This document shows positions 8,108-17,037 of a stretch of DNA of 64,000 nucleotides, piece after piece. This DNA is from Aldehydirespirator sp965203635 (GTDB lineage: Bacteria > Actinomycetota > Acidimicrobiia > Acidimicrobiales > Aldehydirespiratoraceae): positions 2,604,001 to 2,668,000 of the forward strand of contig OZ241903.1 of assembly GCA_965203635.1 (NCBI GenBank), in the 5' to 3' direction. Position 1 is the stretch's first letter. Each line of letters begins with the position of its first letter. A model generated the notes under the pieces. The model did not search any database and had not been told where the DNA came from. It saw only the letters and a program-made list of their open reading frames with translations. Position numbers and translations under genes: made by a program.

Positions 8108-9463
8108 TCAGTTGAGGGAGTCGACGATCAGGTCGGTGTTGGTCCGCAGGTATCCGGTGTAGGTCTCTGCGCCGCTGCCAGGAGGCCCGAGGCTGCCGGT
8201 GTAGAGGGTGATCACGTCGATGTCGCCCACATGGGCGGCCAGGGCCTCGATGTCGTCGTTGGAGTGCTGGGTCTCGGCGAAGATGGCCTTGATGCCCTCG
8301 TGCTCGATGATCTCGGCCAGCTCCTCGAGCCCGGCGGGATTGGCCTCGGCCATGCTCGACAGCGACGGGATGACCGTGCCGATGACCTCGAACCCGTACC
8401 GGGCCGCGTAGTACGCGAACGCGTCGTGGTTGGTGACCAGCTTGCGGCTCTCGGCGGGTAGCTGCGCAACCTTGGCGGCGATCTCGGCGTCTACCGCCTC
8501 CAGCTCAGCCCGGTAGTTGTTCAGGCACGCTTCGACCGCGGCCGGGTCGAGGCCGGCGTCGGCCGTCAGTGCCTGGGCGAGGACTGGCAGCGCCTCTGCC
8601 ACGCGGTGGGGGTCCATCCACACGTGCGGATCTTCCGATCCGTGGGCGTGGTCGTGGTGGTCGTCGTGGCCTTCGTCTTCGTCGTGGTCGTGGCCTTCGT
8701 CTTCGTCGTGGTCGTGGCCTTCGTCTTCGTGGTCGTCGTGGCCCATTTCGTCTTCGTGGTCGTCGTGGCCTTCGTCTTCGTGGTCGTCGTGGCCCATTTC
8801 GTCTTCGTGGTCGTCGTGGCCTTCGTCTTCGTGGTCGTCGTGGCCCATTTCGTCTTCGTGGTCGTCGTGGCCTTCGTCTTCGTCGTGGGCGTGGTCGTGG
8901 TGGTCGTCGTGGCCCATTTCGTCTTCGTGGTCGTCGTGGCCCATTTCGTCTTCGTGGTCGTCGTGGCCCATTTCGTCTTCGTGGTCGTCGTGGCCCATTT
9001 CGTCTTCGTGGTCGTCGTGGCCCTCGAACGGTATGGGGTCCATGACTGCGGCGAACTCGAGTACCGGAGTGCCGGACGCCGCCACCGTTTGGAGAGTGTC
9101 CTCCAGGAGCCCTTCCAGCGTCAGGCCGTTGGCCACCACGAGCGAGGCGTTGGTCATGCGCTCGGTGTCCTGCAGCGAGGGCTCGTAACCGTGCGGATCG
9201 CCGCCGACCGGGATGATGGCTTCCACGTCGGCCAGCCCGTCGCAGGCCACATTGGCGACTACGTCGGCCCAGATGCTGGTGGTGGCCAGGATCGTCGGGG
9301 TCTCAACGGCTGCGCTCGGCGGCTCGGGCGAGGGGTCTCCCGAGCAGGCCGCTGCCACCAGAGCCGCCACGGCCACCGCCGCGGCCAGCATCAGAATGCG
9401 GTCGCGCGGTGATCTTGCGGAGATCCGGCAAGGATGGCTCTGAACTCTGGTCCTATGTCGCAC
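8108..9463 (-). CDS. Zinc/manganese-binding ABC lipoprotein (ZnuA-like) with giant His-rich loop
   Basis: A 451-residue cluster A-I metal-binding lipoprotein. The GTG start was chosen because GAAGGAG lies seven bases upstream. The signal peptide ends in lipobox VAAAC. After TILATTSIWADVVANV and the first His ligand region (GGDPHGYEPS) comes a loop of about 125 residues made of GHDDHEDEM-type repeats, far larger than the usual ZnuA His loop. The fold then resumes with EDPHVWMDPHRVAEAL, the third ligand region (TNHDAFAYYAARYGFEVIG) and AIFAETQHSNDDI. Function: capture of Zn(II) or Mn(II) outside the membrane for an importer. No permease or ATPase gene is adjacent, so it is an orphan component here. 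A Zur/MntR-like palindrome sits upstream. Confidence 0.92.
   Translation of the reverse strand: MRHRTRVQSHPCRISARSPRDRILMLAAAVAVAALVAAACSGDPSPEPPSAAVETPTILATTSIWADVVANVACDGLADVEAIIPVGGDPHGYEPSLQDTERMTNASLVVANGLTLEGLLEDTLQTVAASGTPVLEFAAVMDPIPFEGHDDHEDEMGHDDHEDEMGHDDHEDEMGHDDHEDEMGHDDHHDHAHDEDEGHDDHEDEMGHDDHEDEGHDDHEDEMGHDDHEDEGHDDHEDEMGHDDHEDEGHDHDEDEGHDHDEDEGHDDHHDHAHGSEDPHVWMDPHRVAEALPVLAQALTADAGLDPAAVEACLNNYRAELEAVDAEIAAKVAQLPAESRKLVTNHDAFAYYAARYGFEVIGTVIPSLSSMAEANPAGLEELAEIIEHEGIKAIFAETQHSNDDIEALAAHVGDIDVITLYTGSLGPPGSGAETYTGYLRTNTDLIVDSLN
8641..9024. repeat. In-frame tandem 27/24-base repeats encoding His/Asp/Glu loop
   Basis: Units of 27 bases (encoding GHDDHEDEM) alternate with 24-base units lacking the Met codon (GHDDHEDE) and a few HDHAHDEDE variants. 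Near-identity at the nucleotide level and lengths in multiples of three suggest recent slippage-driven expansion that keeps the frame. Confidence 0.9.
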
Positions 9464-9501
9464 GGCAACGCTCCTTCGGTGGTGCAGGCGATGCCTATCA
9501 T

Positions 9502-9520
9502 AATGAGAATGAGTCTCATT
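9502..9520. promoter_or_regulatory. Zur/Fur-family-like operator upstream of znuA-like gene
   Basis: AATGAGAATGAGTCTCATT has perfect 7-base arms around a 5-base centre and contains TGAgAATGAgTcTCA, close to Zur boxes of actinobacteria as I remember them (TGAAAATGATTTTCA). It lies between a -35-like TTGCAA (9522-9527) and a -10-like TATGAT (9502-9497, minus strand). Binding would therefore repress the metal-binding protein gene when metal is plentiful. Confidence 0.7.
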
Positions 9521-9624
9521 TTTGCAACCTGGGCGACATCGGCGGCGCACCCCATTTCGGTACGGCCGCGGGCGACGTTCGGTTGGAACCCGGTTGTGCC
9601 CAGCGTCTTGTTGATCTTGCTGAG

Positions 9625-9709
9625 TGTCGGAGGGGGGACTTGAACCCCCACGCCCATACTGGGCACTAGCCCCTCAAGCTAGCGCGTCTGCCAATTCCGC
9701 CACTCCGAC
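9625..9709 (-). tRNA. tRNA-Leu(GAG)
   Basis: On the minus strand the acceptor GTCGGAG pairs with CTCCGAC and is followed by discriminator A. There is a D-arm with GGCGGAATTGGCAGA, an anticodon stem CTAGC/GCTAG enclosing TTGAGGG (anticodon GAG), a long class II variable arm and the T-loop GTTCAAGTCC. At 85 bases it fits tRNA-Leu. CCA is not encoded. Confidence 0.95.
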
Positions 9710-9759
9710 GTGGGCTGTCCGATGCTACCGGCGGGCGTGCCTGCCCCCACGGGCCGGGA

Positions 9760-10395
9760 TCAGCCGCAACAGGTGTCTTCGAGGGAGTCGGCCCGCCAGG
9801 TGTTCACGGTCTCGTAGCCGGCCGCGCCGGCGATGAACAGCCCGGCCAGCGGGTCAGCCCACCACCAGCCCAGGGCCGCGTTGGCGGACAGCCCAACCAG
9901 CAGCGCGCCCGACAGGAAGGCGCACAGGAGGGTCTGCTTCGCCTCGGCGTCAACGGCCCGCGATCCCATCAGCGGAGCCAGCCTGCGCTTGGCCCGGGCC
10001 AGGAACGGCATGACCACCAGCGACAGGGCGGCCAGCACGATCCCGACCGGTGACTCGTCGGGCCGGTCGGCCATTGCCAGGTCGCGTATCGACTCGACGC
10101 CCACGTAGAGGGTCAGCGCGGCGAAGCTCGTCGCGATCAGGCGCTGGGCCCGCTTGTCGACGTCCTGCTTGCAGCCGGTGCGGCGCTCCTGGGCCAGCCG
10201 CCAGGCCAGGACCACCGCGGCCGACACCTCGATGCCGGAGTCCAGGCCGAAGCCGATGAGGCTCACCGACCCCGCGGCAATGCCCGCGGCGACAGCGACC
10301 ACTCCCTCGACAACGTTCCAGCCGATCGTGGTTCCGGTGAGCCGCTTCTGCCGGGTCACGGCCTCGGTTCGGGTTGTGGGCTGCGTCAGCGCCAT
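9760..10395 (-). CDS. Short cation diffusion facilitator (CDF) transporter
   Basis: A 211-residue membrane protein with about six membrane segments. LVGFGLDS-like GFGLDSGIEVSAAVVLAWRL marks membrane segment 2 and ADPLAGLFIAGAAGYE marks segment 5 of the CDF family. The C-terminal cytoplasmic domain of full-length CDF exporters is absent. The protein instead ends in SLEDTCCG, a possible metal-binding Cys pair. Function: probable efflux of a divalent metal by proton antiport. I chose ATG 10395 (AAGGAG 11 bases upstream). An in-frame ATG at 10488 would add 31 residues and cannot be excluded. Two identical AACATGTT palindromes lie upstream, in the divergent promoter region. Confidence 0.85.
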   Translation of the reverse strand: MALTQPTTRTEAVTRQKRLTGTTIGWNVVEGVVAVAAGIAAGSVSLIGFGLDSGIEVSAAVVLAWRLAQERRTGCKQDVDKRAQRLIATSFAALTLYVGVESIRDLAMADRPDESPVGIVLAALSLVVMPFLARAKRRLAPLMGSRAVDAEAKQTLLCAFLSGALLVGLSANAALGWWWADPLAGLFIAGAAGYETVNTWRADSLEDTCCG

Positions 10396-10492
10396 CCGGC
10401 CGCCATCTCCTTTGGCCTCTCGGTTGATGAACCGGAAGTTGGCGGGCGCTATTCCAGTGCCTGTGCCAGCCGGGGTTGGGTCGCTCATCAGA

Positions 10493-10513
10493 AACATGTT
10501 GCGAGAACATGTT
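10493..10513. promoter_or_regulatory. Tandem AACATGTT palindromes in divergent promoter region
   Basis: The perfect palindrome AACATGTT occurs at 10493-10500 and 10506-10513, 13 bases apart. A degenerate third copy (ACAGGTTG) follows at the same spacing. It may be the operator of a regulator encoded elsewhere that controls the metal exporter, the DUF3467 gene, or both. Confidence 0.45.
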
Positions 10514-10541
10514 GTGCAACAGGTTGTCAATCCTGTACAAT
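10512..10541 (+). promoter_or_regulatory. Promoter of DUF3467 operon, probably leaderless
   Basis: TTGTGC (10512-10517) and TACAAT (10536-10541) are separated by 18 bases. The ATG at 10549 begins eight bases after the -10 box, at the expected transcription start, and there is no ribosome binding site. Confidence 0.6.
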
Positions 10542-10548
10542 GCACGAC

Positions 10549-10842
10549 ATGGCATCAAATGATATAGTCATGGATGTCACATTCAGTGAGTCGGTTCCTA
10601 TGGGAGGCACCTACGCCAACGGCGCACTGGTGTGGAACACCCCGCATGAGTTCACGATCGACTTCACATCTCACCGTTCGCCGACCCACGACGGCGAATC
10701 CCACGACGTGCTGGTGGTGGCGCGGATGAAGATCCCGATCAGCGCCATGTTCCGAATCGTCCAGGCCATGTCGGCCAACATCGACCGCTACGAGCGGCAG
10801 TACGGGCACATCACCCCTAGACCACCGAAGGAGGAACCATGA
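10549..10842 (+). CDS. DUF3467 family protein
   Basis: A 97-residue cytoplasmic protein. The central pattern (ANGALVWNTPHEFTIDFTSH, then VLVVARMKIPISAMFRIVQAMSANIDRYERQYG) fits the DUF3467 family as I know it: small conserved proteins found widely in bacteria and archaea with no established biochemical role. The start is taken at ATG 10549 because it sits at the predicted transcription start of a leaderless message. An ATG at 10540 would lie within the -10 box. Its stop overlaps the next gene (ATGA), so the two are translationally coupled. Divergent from the metal exporter gene. Confidence 0.7.
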   Translation: MASNDIVMDVTFSESVPMGGTYANGALVWNTPHEFTIDFTSHRSPTHDGESHDVLVVARMKIPISAMFRIVQAMSANIDRYERQYGHITPRPPKEEP

Positions 10843-11012
10843 GCAACAACGGCAGCGGTCCGGCCCCCGACTCCTCCGGAGGCTTCCGCTTCACCGTCAG
10901 GGCCACCGACGACAACGTCTCGATCTCGCGGCCGGTCAGCCGCGAGGACGTCGAGAGGGTGCGGCGTCAGCTCGCAGAGTGGGAGAGCCGCAGTCTGGCG
11001 CGGCCCGCCTGA
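10839..11012 (+). CDS. Small hypothetical protein, 57 aa
   Basis: A short ORF starting at the ATG that overlaps the DUF3467 stop codon (ATGA), with a strong GGAGGAA ribosome binding site five bases upstream. The product has a flexible Gly/Ser/Pro-rich start (MSNNGSGPAPDSSGGFRF), one beta-like stretch and a charged helix (REDVERVRRQLAEWESR). I do not recognise a family. Translational coupling to the DUF3467 gene suggests the two products act together. Confidence 0.65.
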   Translation: MSNNGSGPAPDSSGGFRFTVRATDDNVSISRPVSREDVERVRRQLAEWESRSLARPA

Positions 11013-11041
11013 CGCATCGACGGGGCGCGAGGGCTTCTGAT

Positions 11042-11054
11042 GCTACCATGTAGC
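11042..11054. promoter_or_regulatory. Inverted repeat at the antitoxin promoter
   Basis: GCTAC-CAT-GTAGC is a perfect 5-base inverted repeat ending two bases before the antitoxin ATG. It overlaps a -10-like TACCAT (11044-11049) only seven bases before the ATG, so the message is probably leaderless. Likely site of autorepression by the antitoxin or the toxin-antitoxin complex. Confidence 0.5.
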
Positions 11055-11056
11055 AC

Positions 11057-11344
11057 ATGGAGCGGATCGGAGTACGCGAACTGCGGCAGCACGCCAGCCG
11101 GTGGCTGCGGCGCGTCGCGGAGGGCGAGACCTACGAGATCACGGTGCGGGGGGTTCCCGTGGCGCGGCTAAGTCCTGTGGCACCGCCGGGAGGCGTCCTG
11201 GAGCGACTGGCCGCCGAGGGGCTGGTCACGCTCGCGACCGCGGATCTCGATGAGGTTATGGAGAGGCTCGAACCGATAGAGATCCCGCCCGGCGAGCAGT
11301 CGCTCAGTGAGCGACTGGCTGAACTGCGTCGCGATGAACGGTGA
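11057..11344 (+). CDS. Phd/YefM-type antitoxin of a toxin-antitoxin pair
   Basis: A 95-residue protein whose N-terminal half (IGVRELRQHASRWLRRVAEG, then YEITVRGVPVARLSPV) is the Phd/YefM DNA-binding fold. The C-terminal half (LDEVMERLEPIEIPPGEQSLSERLAEL) is the kind of flexible region that wraps the toxin. It overlaps the PIN-domain gene by 11 bases, the usual antitoxin-then-toxin order. It should neutralise the downstream ribonuclease and repress its own promoter. Confidence 0.85.
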   Translation: MERIGVRELRQHASRWLRRVAEGETYEITVRGVPVARLSPVAPPGGVLERLAAEGLVTLATADLDEVMERLEPIEIPPGEQSLSERLAELRRDER

Positions 11345-11735
11345 TCTGTGGTTCGTGGATGCTTCGGCGTTCCTCAAACTGGTGGACATAGAGCCGGAAT
11401 CAGCGGAGCTCAGGCGATGGGCGTTCCGACGTCGACTGGCGTCGTCGGACTTGCTACGCACTGAGGCCCGGCGTGCGGTTGCTCATAAGGCGGCATCCGT
11501 GATGCGAAGCTGCGATGAGCACCTGGCGGGAGTCCACAAGGTCCGGCTCACGCCCGCTCTGCTGGACCGGGCCGGCCGCATTCCCAGTCCTGGACTGCGC
11601 TCGCTCGATGCGATCTACGTGGCCTGCGCCGAGCAACTCGGCAGAGACCTTGCCGGCTTCGTCAGCTACGACAGCCGTCAGCTTGCCGCCGCGCGGGAGT
11701 TGGGCATTCCCACAGCCTCCCCCGGCGTGTCGTAG
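11334..11735 (+). CDS. vapC: PIN-domain ribonuclease toxin (VapC family)
   Basis: A 133-residue PIN-domain toxin. The acidic metal-binding residues are in place: D9 in WFVDASAFLK, E44 in LLRTEARRA, D92 in SLDAIYVACAE and D113 in VSYDSRQL. Family members cleave tRNA, rRNA or mRNA with Mg/Mn. The ATG at 11334, inside the end of the antitoxin gene, places the first Asp at the normal position. An upstream start would add nine residues before the core. All four catalytic acids are intact, so the toxin is probably active. Confidence 0.88.
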   Translation: MNGDLWFVDASAFLKLVDIEPESAELRRWAFRRRLASSDLLRTEARRAVAHKAASVMRSCDEHLAGVHKVRLTPALLDRAGRIPSPGLRSLDAIYVACAEQLGRDLAGFVSYDSRQLAAARELGIPTASPGVS

Positions 11736-11850
11736 ACCGCGCCGCCAGCTTCTCAGAGGGCCTGGCGCTCATCGAGTTCGTTGGCTTCGTCAACGGGCAT
11801 GGCCGCTGTGCTCCGCAAGACGCCATAGCCCTGACGGTAGGTTCTAGCGG

Positions 11851-12534
11851 GTGACCGATGAGCCATCGCGCCAAGACGCCGGGGACGAGCGGGCGGCGCT
11901 GTTGAAGGCCGCTTACGCGGTCAAGAGCCCCGACGACAACCGGGAGTTGTACGCCAAATGGGCGGCCACCTACGAGCAGTTTCTCGACGACAACCGCTAC
12001 GTCTACGCCCGGCAGGTGGCCGAGATCTTCGCCGGACGGTCGTCGGTCGAAGGCGAACCGGTGCTCGATGCAGGATGCGGCACGGGCCGCTTGGGATGGG
12101 AGCTGTCCCGGCTCGGGATCTCGCCGGTGGACGGGATCGACATCTCGCCCGAGATGCTGGCCGAGGCCGGGACCATGACAGGACCGGGAGGCGCACCCTC
12201 CTACCGGAGACTCTTGGAAGCCGACCTCACCGGTTCCATCGACCTGGAGACCGACAGCTACTCGGGCCTAGTCAGTTCCGGTGCTTTCACCCATGGGCAC
12301 CTCGGGCCCGACGCACTGGCGGAGCTGTTGCGAGTGGTCCGGCCCGGCTCCGTCGGTGTGATCGGCGTCAACTCCTCGATCTTCGAATCCAACGGCTTCA
12401 AGACTCGTCTTGAGCGCTACGCCGCCGACGGCGTCATCGGCGATCTGGAAGCGCAGTTGCGCAGGGTGTACGAGGACGCCGACAACAGCAACGCCAACCA
12501 CTTCGCCTACATCGCCGCCTTCACTGTCAACTGA
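11851..12534 (+). CDS. Class I SAM-dependent methyltransferase
   Basis: A 227-residue soluble protein. Motif I is VLDAGCGTGRLGWEL (about residues 71-85), followed by the acidic residue of motif II (GIDISPEML) and an LVSSGAFTHGHLGPDALAEL motif IV-like region. This resembles Methyltransf_11/25-type enzymes such as the Williams-Beuren-like class. The start is GTG at 11851; the context gives no clear ribosome binding site. The 115 bases before it hold no other gene. Substrate unknown. It is convergent with secG, separated by a short hairpin. Confidence 0.85.
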   Translation: MTDEPSRQDAGDERAALLKAAYAVKSPDDNRELYAKWAATYEQFLDDNRYVYARQVAEIFAGRSSVEGEPVLDAGCGTGRLGWELSRLGISPVDGIDISPEMLAEAGTMTGPGGAPSYRRLLEADLTGSIDLETDSYSGLVSSGAFTHGHLGPDALAELLRVVRPGSVGVIGVNSSIFESNGFKTRLERYAADGVIGDLEAQLRRVYEDADNSNANHFAYIAAFTVN

Positions 12535-12535
12535 C

Positions 12536-12560
12536 CGCCGGCGGCCGCTCGCCGTCGGCG
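12536..12560. terminator. Hairpin between convergent genes
   Basis: CGCCGGCGG and CCGTCGGCG pair at eight of nine positions around a 7-base loop, between the methyltransferase and secG stops. There is no T-run. It could limit read-through in both directions. Confidence 0.4.
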
Positions 12561-12561
12561 C

Positions 12562-12786
12562 TCAGATGATCAGGGCGTAGGAGATCGAAGTGAAGGCGAA
12601 GACCAGCGCGGCGACCACGGTGATCCGGTCGAGATTGCGCTCCACCACCGTGGAACCGGCCGCCTGAGCGCCGAGCCCGCCGCCGAACATGTCCGACAGG
12701 CCCCCGCCCTTGCCGCTGTGCAGCAGCACGAGGAACACCAGCAGCAGCGCCGACAGCACGTGCAGCGGGGCGACGAACCAGATCAC
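12562..12786 (-). CDS. secG: Preprotein translocase subunit SecG
   Basis: A 74-residue membrane protein with two hydrophobic helices (about residues 4-23 and 54-73) joined by HSGKGGGLSDMFGGGLGAQAAGS, the SecG signature loop. It assists SecYEA-driven protein export by membrane topology changes. The GTG start gives the usual SecG length. It is the last gene of the gap-pgk-tpiA-secG group, an order common in actinobacteria and many other bacteria. Confidence 0.93.
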   Translation of the reverse strand: MIWFVAPLHVLSALLLVFLVLLHSGKGGGLSDMFGGGLGAQAAGSTVVERNLDRITVVAALVFAFTSISYALII

Positions 12787-12817
12787 GGCCCCGAGGCTAC
12801 CAGTGCGCGATCCGTGC

Positions 12818-13642
<825 letters not shown>

Positions 13643-13661
13643 CGACTCCCCCTCTGTTTGT

Positions 13662-13725
13662 CCCGCTCTTGTTCGCTTCGCTCACGGGCCGCTCGGGCCA
13701 CGGCCCCGCCCTGTATGAGCCGAAT
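13662..13725 (+). repeat. Interspersed 64-base repeat, copy 1
   Basis: Begins CCCGCTCTTGTTCGCTTCGC. It spans the tpiA-pgk gap and the last codons of pgk. It matches copy 2 at 47 of its first 50 bases, with one indel later. The 38-base core also occurs twice upstream of uvrB. Confidence 0.8.
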
Positions 13726-14878
13726 TGGCGCCCCCATCCGCTCGGCCTCTCAGGGCAACCAGTCCTGGCAGGTCGCCCTTCTCGATCAGCTCCAGCGACG
13801 CTCCGCCGCCGGTGGACACGTGGTCCATGTCTCGGTCGACCCCGAAGCGTCGGGCTGCCGCCGCGCTGTCGCCCCCGCCGACCACGGTGAAGGCCCGGGT
13901 CTCGGCCATGGCTGCGGCCACCGCCCCGGTGCCGCCCCCGAAGCGGGGATCCTCGAACACGCCCATCGGGCCGTTCCAGAACACCGTCCCCGCCTCGTGG
14001 ATCACCTCCCCGAATTGGGACGCGCTCCCGGGGCCGATGTCCACCCCCATCCATCCGTCGGGCACGTCCGCTCCCACCTGGCGCACTTCGCCGCCCGCGC
14101 CGGTGTCGCCCAGCACGCCGCCGGGACCAAGCGCGGTGAGGTCATAGGGCAGGTGGATCGGAGTAGGCCCGTCGAGCAGTTCCCGGCAGTGGTCCACCAT
14201 CGAGTCCTCGCACAGCGAGGCGCCCACCCGGTGGCCCCGGGCCTTCAGGAACGTGAAGCACATGGCTCCGCCGATCACCAGGGCGTCCACCATCTCCAGC
14301 AGCGCGTCTATCACCCCGAGCTTGTCCGACACCTTGGCCCCGCCCAGCACGGCCACGAACGGCCGCCGGGGCGCGTCCCGCACGCCGCCCAGCACCTCCA
14401 CCTCCCGGGCCAGCAGCCGGCCCGCGGCCGACGGCAGCCAGCGGGGCGGGCCCACGATGGAGGCATGGGCCCGGTGCGACGCCCCGAAGGCGTCGTTCAC
14501 GTAGGCGTCATGACCCGCCGCCAGGCGCTCGGCGAAACCCGGATCGTTGGCGGTCTCGCCCGCCTCGAAGCGCAGGTTCTCGAGCAGCTGCACCCCCGGG
14601 GCCAACTCCGCCAGCCGTCGGCGCACCGGCTGCACCGAGTAGCGGGGATCCGGTTGTCCCTTGGGGCGGCCCAGATGGGTGCAGGCAGTGACGGCCGCCC
14701 CTCGGGCGAGCAGCCAGCGCAGCGTGGGCAGCGCAGCCCGGATACGCAGGTCGTCGGCGATCTCCGCACCGGCGCCGGGCTCGACGACCGCGGTGAGCGG
14801 GACGTTGAAATCGACCCGCACCAGCACCGAGCGGCCCTCCAGCGGGCCCAAGTCCTCCAGACGGGGAACGGGCAGCAC
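13682..14878 (-). CDS. pgk: Phosphoglycerate kinase
   Basis: A 398-residue two-domain kinase converting 1,3-bisphosphoglycerate and ADP to 3-phosphoglycerate and ATP. Typical segments are VRVDFNVPL, CTHLGRPKG, LLENLRFEAGE, VLGGAKVSDK and the nucleotide loop STGGGASLELIEKGDLPGL. I chose GTG 14878, which gives the usual N-terminus ahead of the RVDFNVPL strand. A TTG at 14929 would overlap the gap stop and add 17 residues; neither has a clear ribosome binding site. The last 20 or so residues (after LPGLVALRG) are unusual and encoded by an interspersed repeat. Confidence 0.93.
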   Translation of the reverse strand: MLPVPRLEDLGPLEGRSVLVRVDFNVPLTAVVEPGAGAEIADDLRIRAALPTLRWLLARGAAVTACTHLGRPKGQPDPRYSVQPVRRRLAELAPGVQLLENLRFEAGETANDPGFAERLAAGHDAYVNDAFGASHRAHASIVGPPRWLPSAAGRLLAREVEVLGGVRDAPRRPFVAVLGGAKVSDKLGVIDALLEMVDALVIGGAMCFTFLKARGHRVGASLCEDSMVDHCRELLDGPTPIHLPYDLTALGPGGVLGDTGAGGEVRQVGADVPDGWMGVDIGPGSASQFGEVIHEAGTVFWNGPMGVFEDPRFGGGTGAVAAAMAETRAFTVVGGGDSAAAARRFGVDRDMDHVSTGGGASLELIEKGDLPGLVALRGRADGGANSAHTGRGRGPSGP

Positions 14879-14906
14879 AGGCCGGGGAATACGGCGACGC
14901 GACCGC

Positions 14907-15917
<1,011 letters not shown>

Positions 15918-15967
15918 GGCGCAGAGGCTAGGCCGGGCCGGGCGGCGTCCGGGGGGATGTCTGGCCG

Positions 15968-16852
15968 CTATTTGTCGATGTCGCGGTGCACCACCGCCGG
16001 CTCGTGGGCCATGGCGGCCAGCACCCCGGCAAAGTGCTCGGTCACGGCAACCGAGCGGTGCCGCCCGCCGGTGCATCCGAAGGCCACCGTCAGGTACGAC
16101 TTGCCCTCGGCCACGTACTGGGGCACCAGCAGCTCCAGCAGCGATTCCAGGCGCACCAGGAACTCCCCCGTCACCGGCTGCGACATCACGTAGCCGGCCA
16201 CCTCGGCGTCGAGACCGCTGAGGGGCCGCAGCTCGTCCACATAGTGGGGGTTGGGCAGGAACCGGCAGTCGATCACGATGTCCACGTCGAGGGGGATGCC
16301 GTGGGTGTAGCCGAACGACAGCACCGTGATCCGCATGGTCTGGCCCTCGCCGACGCCGAACAGCTCGGCCATGCGGTCCCGCAGCTGGTGGATGTTGAGA
16401 TCCGAGGTGTCGATGACCACGTCGGCGGTGGCCCGTACCGGCTCCAGAGCCGCCCTCTCGGCCTCGATGGCCTCGGCCAGCGTGGTCGTGGAGGCCCCGC
16501 CGACTTGTGGGTCCGTGCCGCTGGCTTGTGAGAACGGGTGCCGGCGCCGTGTGGACTCGTACCGCCGGACGAGCACGTCGGTGGCCGCGTCGAGGAACAG
16601 GATCCGCATCTCCTCGATGCCGGAGCGCAGGCCGTCGATCGTGCTCACGATCTCGTCGTGGTAGCGGCCGGTGCCCACCACCAGAGCGAGACGGTCGATG
16701 CCCGCGCCGGGAGCCCCGGCCAGCTCGGCCACCTTGGGAATGAGCGACGGCGGCAGATTGTCCATCACGAACCAGCCGAGGTCCTCGAGGTTGTTGGCGG
16801 CGTGGCTGCGGCCCGCTCCCGACATACCCGCGATGACGACGAATGCACTCAC
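15968..16852 (-). CDS. rapZ: RapZ/YvcJ-family nucleotide-binding protein (RNase adapter family)
   Basis: A 294-residue P-loop protein. Walker A is GMSGAGRS (residues 9-16) and the family signatures FVMDNLPPSLIP, FLDAATDVLVRRYESTRRRHP, FGYTHGIPLDVDIVIDCRFLPNPH and the C-terminal FGCTGGRHRSV are all present. In enterobacteria RapZ directs RNase E to the GlmZ RNA; in Gram-positives the role is less clear (ATPase/GTPase, nucleotide-linked signalling). The start is GTG 16852. The usual partners yvcK and whiA do not follow it here. Confidence 0.93.
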   Translation of the reverse strand: MSAFVVIAGMSGAGRSHAANNLEDLGWFVMDNLPPSLIPKVAELAGAPGAGIDRLALVVGTGRYHDEIVSTIDGLRSGIEEMRILFLDAATDVLVRRYESTRRRHPFSQASGTDPQVGGASTTTLAEAIEAERAALEPVRATADVVIDTSDLNIHQLRDRMAELFGVGEGQTMRITVLSFGYTHGIPLDVDIVIDCRFLPNPHYVDELRPLSGLDAEVAGYVMSQPVTGEFLVRLESLLELLVPQYVAEGKSYLTVAFGCTGGRHRSVAVTEHFAGVLAAMAHEPAVVHRDIDK

Positions 16853-16902
16853 TTCGCAGCCATCGTAGTTGGGGGGCCTGAGGCCGAGCCGGTAGGCGCG
16901 CT

Positions 16903-16966
16903 AGTCCGGCCCATACGGGCGAGGCCGTGGCCTGAGCGGCCCGTGAGCGCAGCGAACAAGAGCGGG
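16903..16966 (-). repeat. Interspersed 64-base repeat, copy 2 (inverted)
   Basis: Lies in the 185-base gap between the FAD oxidoreductase and rapZ, in opposite orientation to copy 1. The rest of the gap shows no gene. Confidence 0.8.
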
Positions 16967-17037
16967 AGTCACGACGCTACGTCGCGAGGGCTCGCACCCG
17001 AACCGCGCCCGTTCCTTGACCCGGATGACGGCTGTCC

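Noticed and set aside
8641..9024. Regular 24-27-base direct repeats resembling a CRISPR array
   Set aside because: There are no unique spacers between units. The repeats are contiguous, multiples of three and encode the His-rich loop of the metal-binding lipoprotein. No cas genes are nearby.
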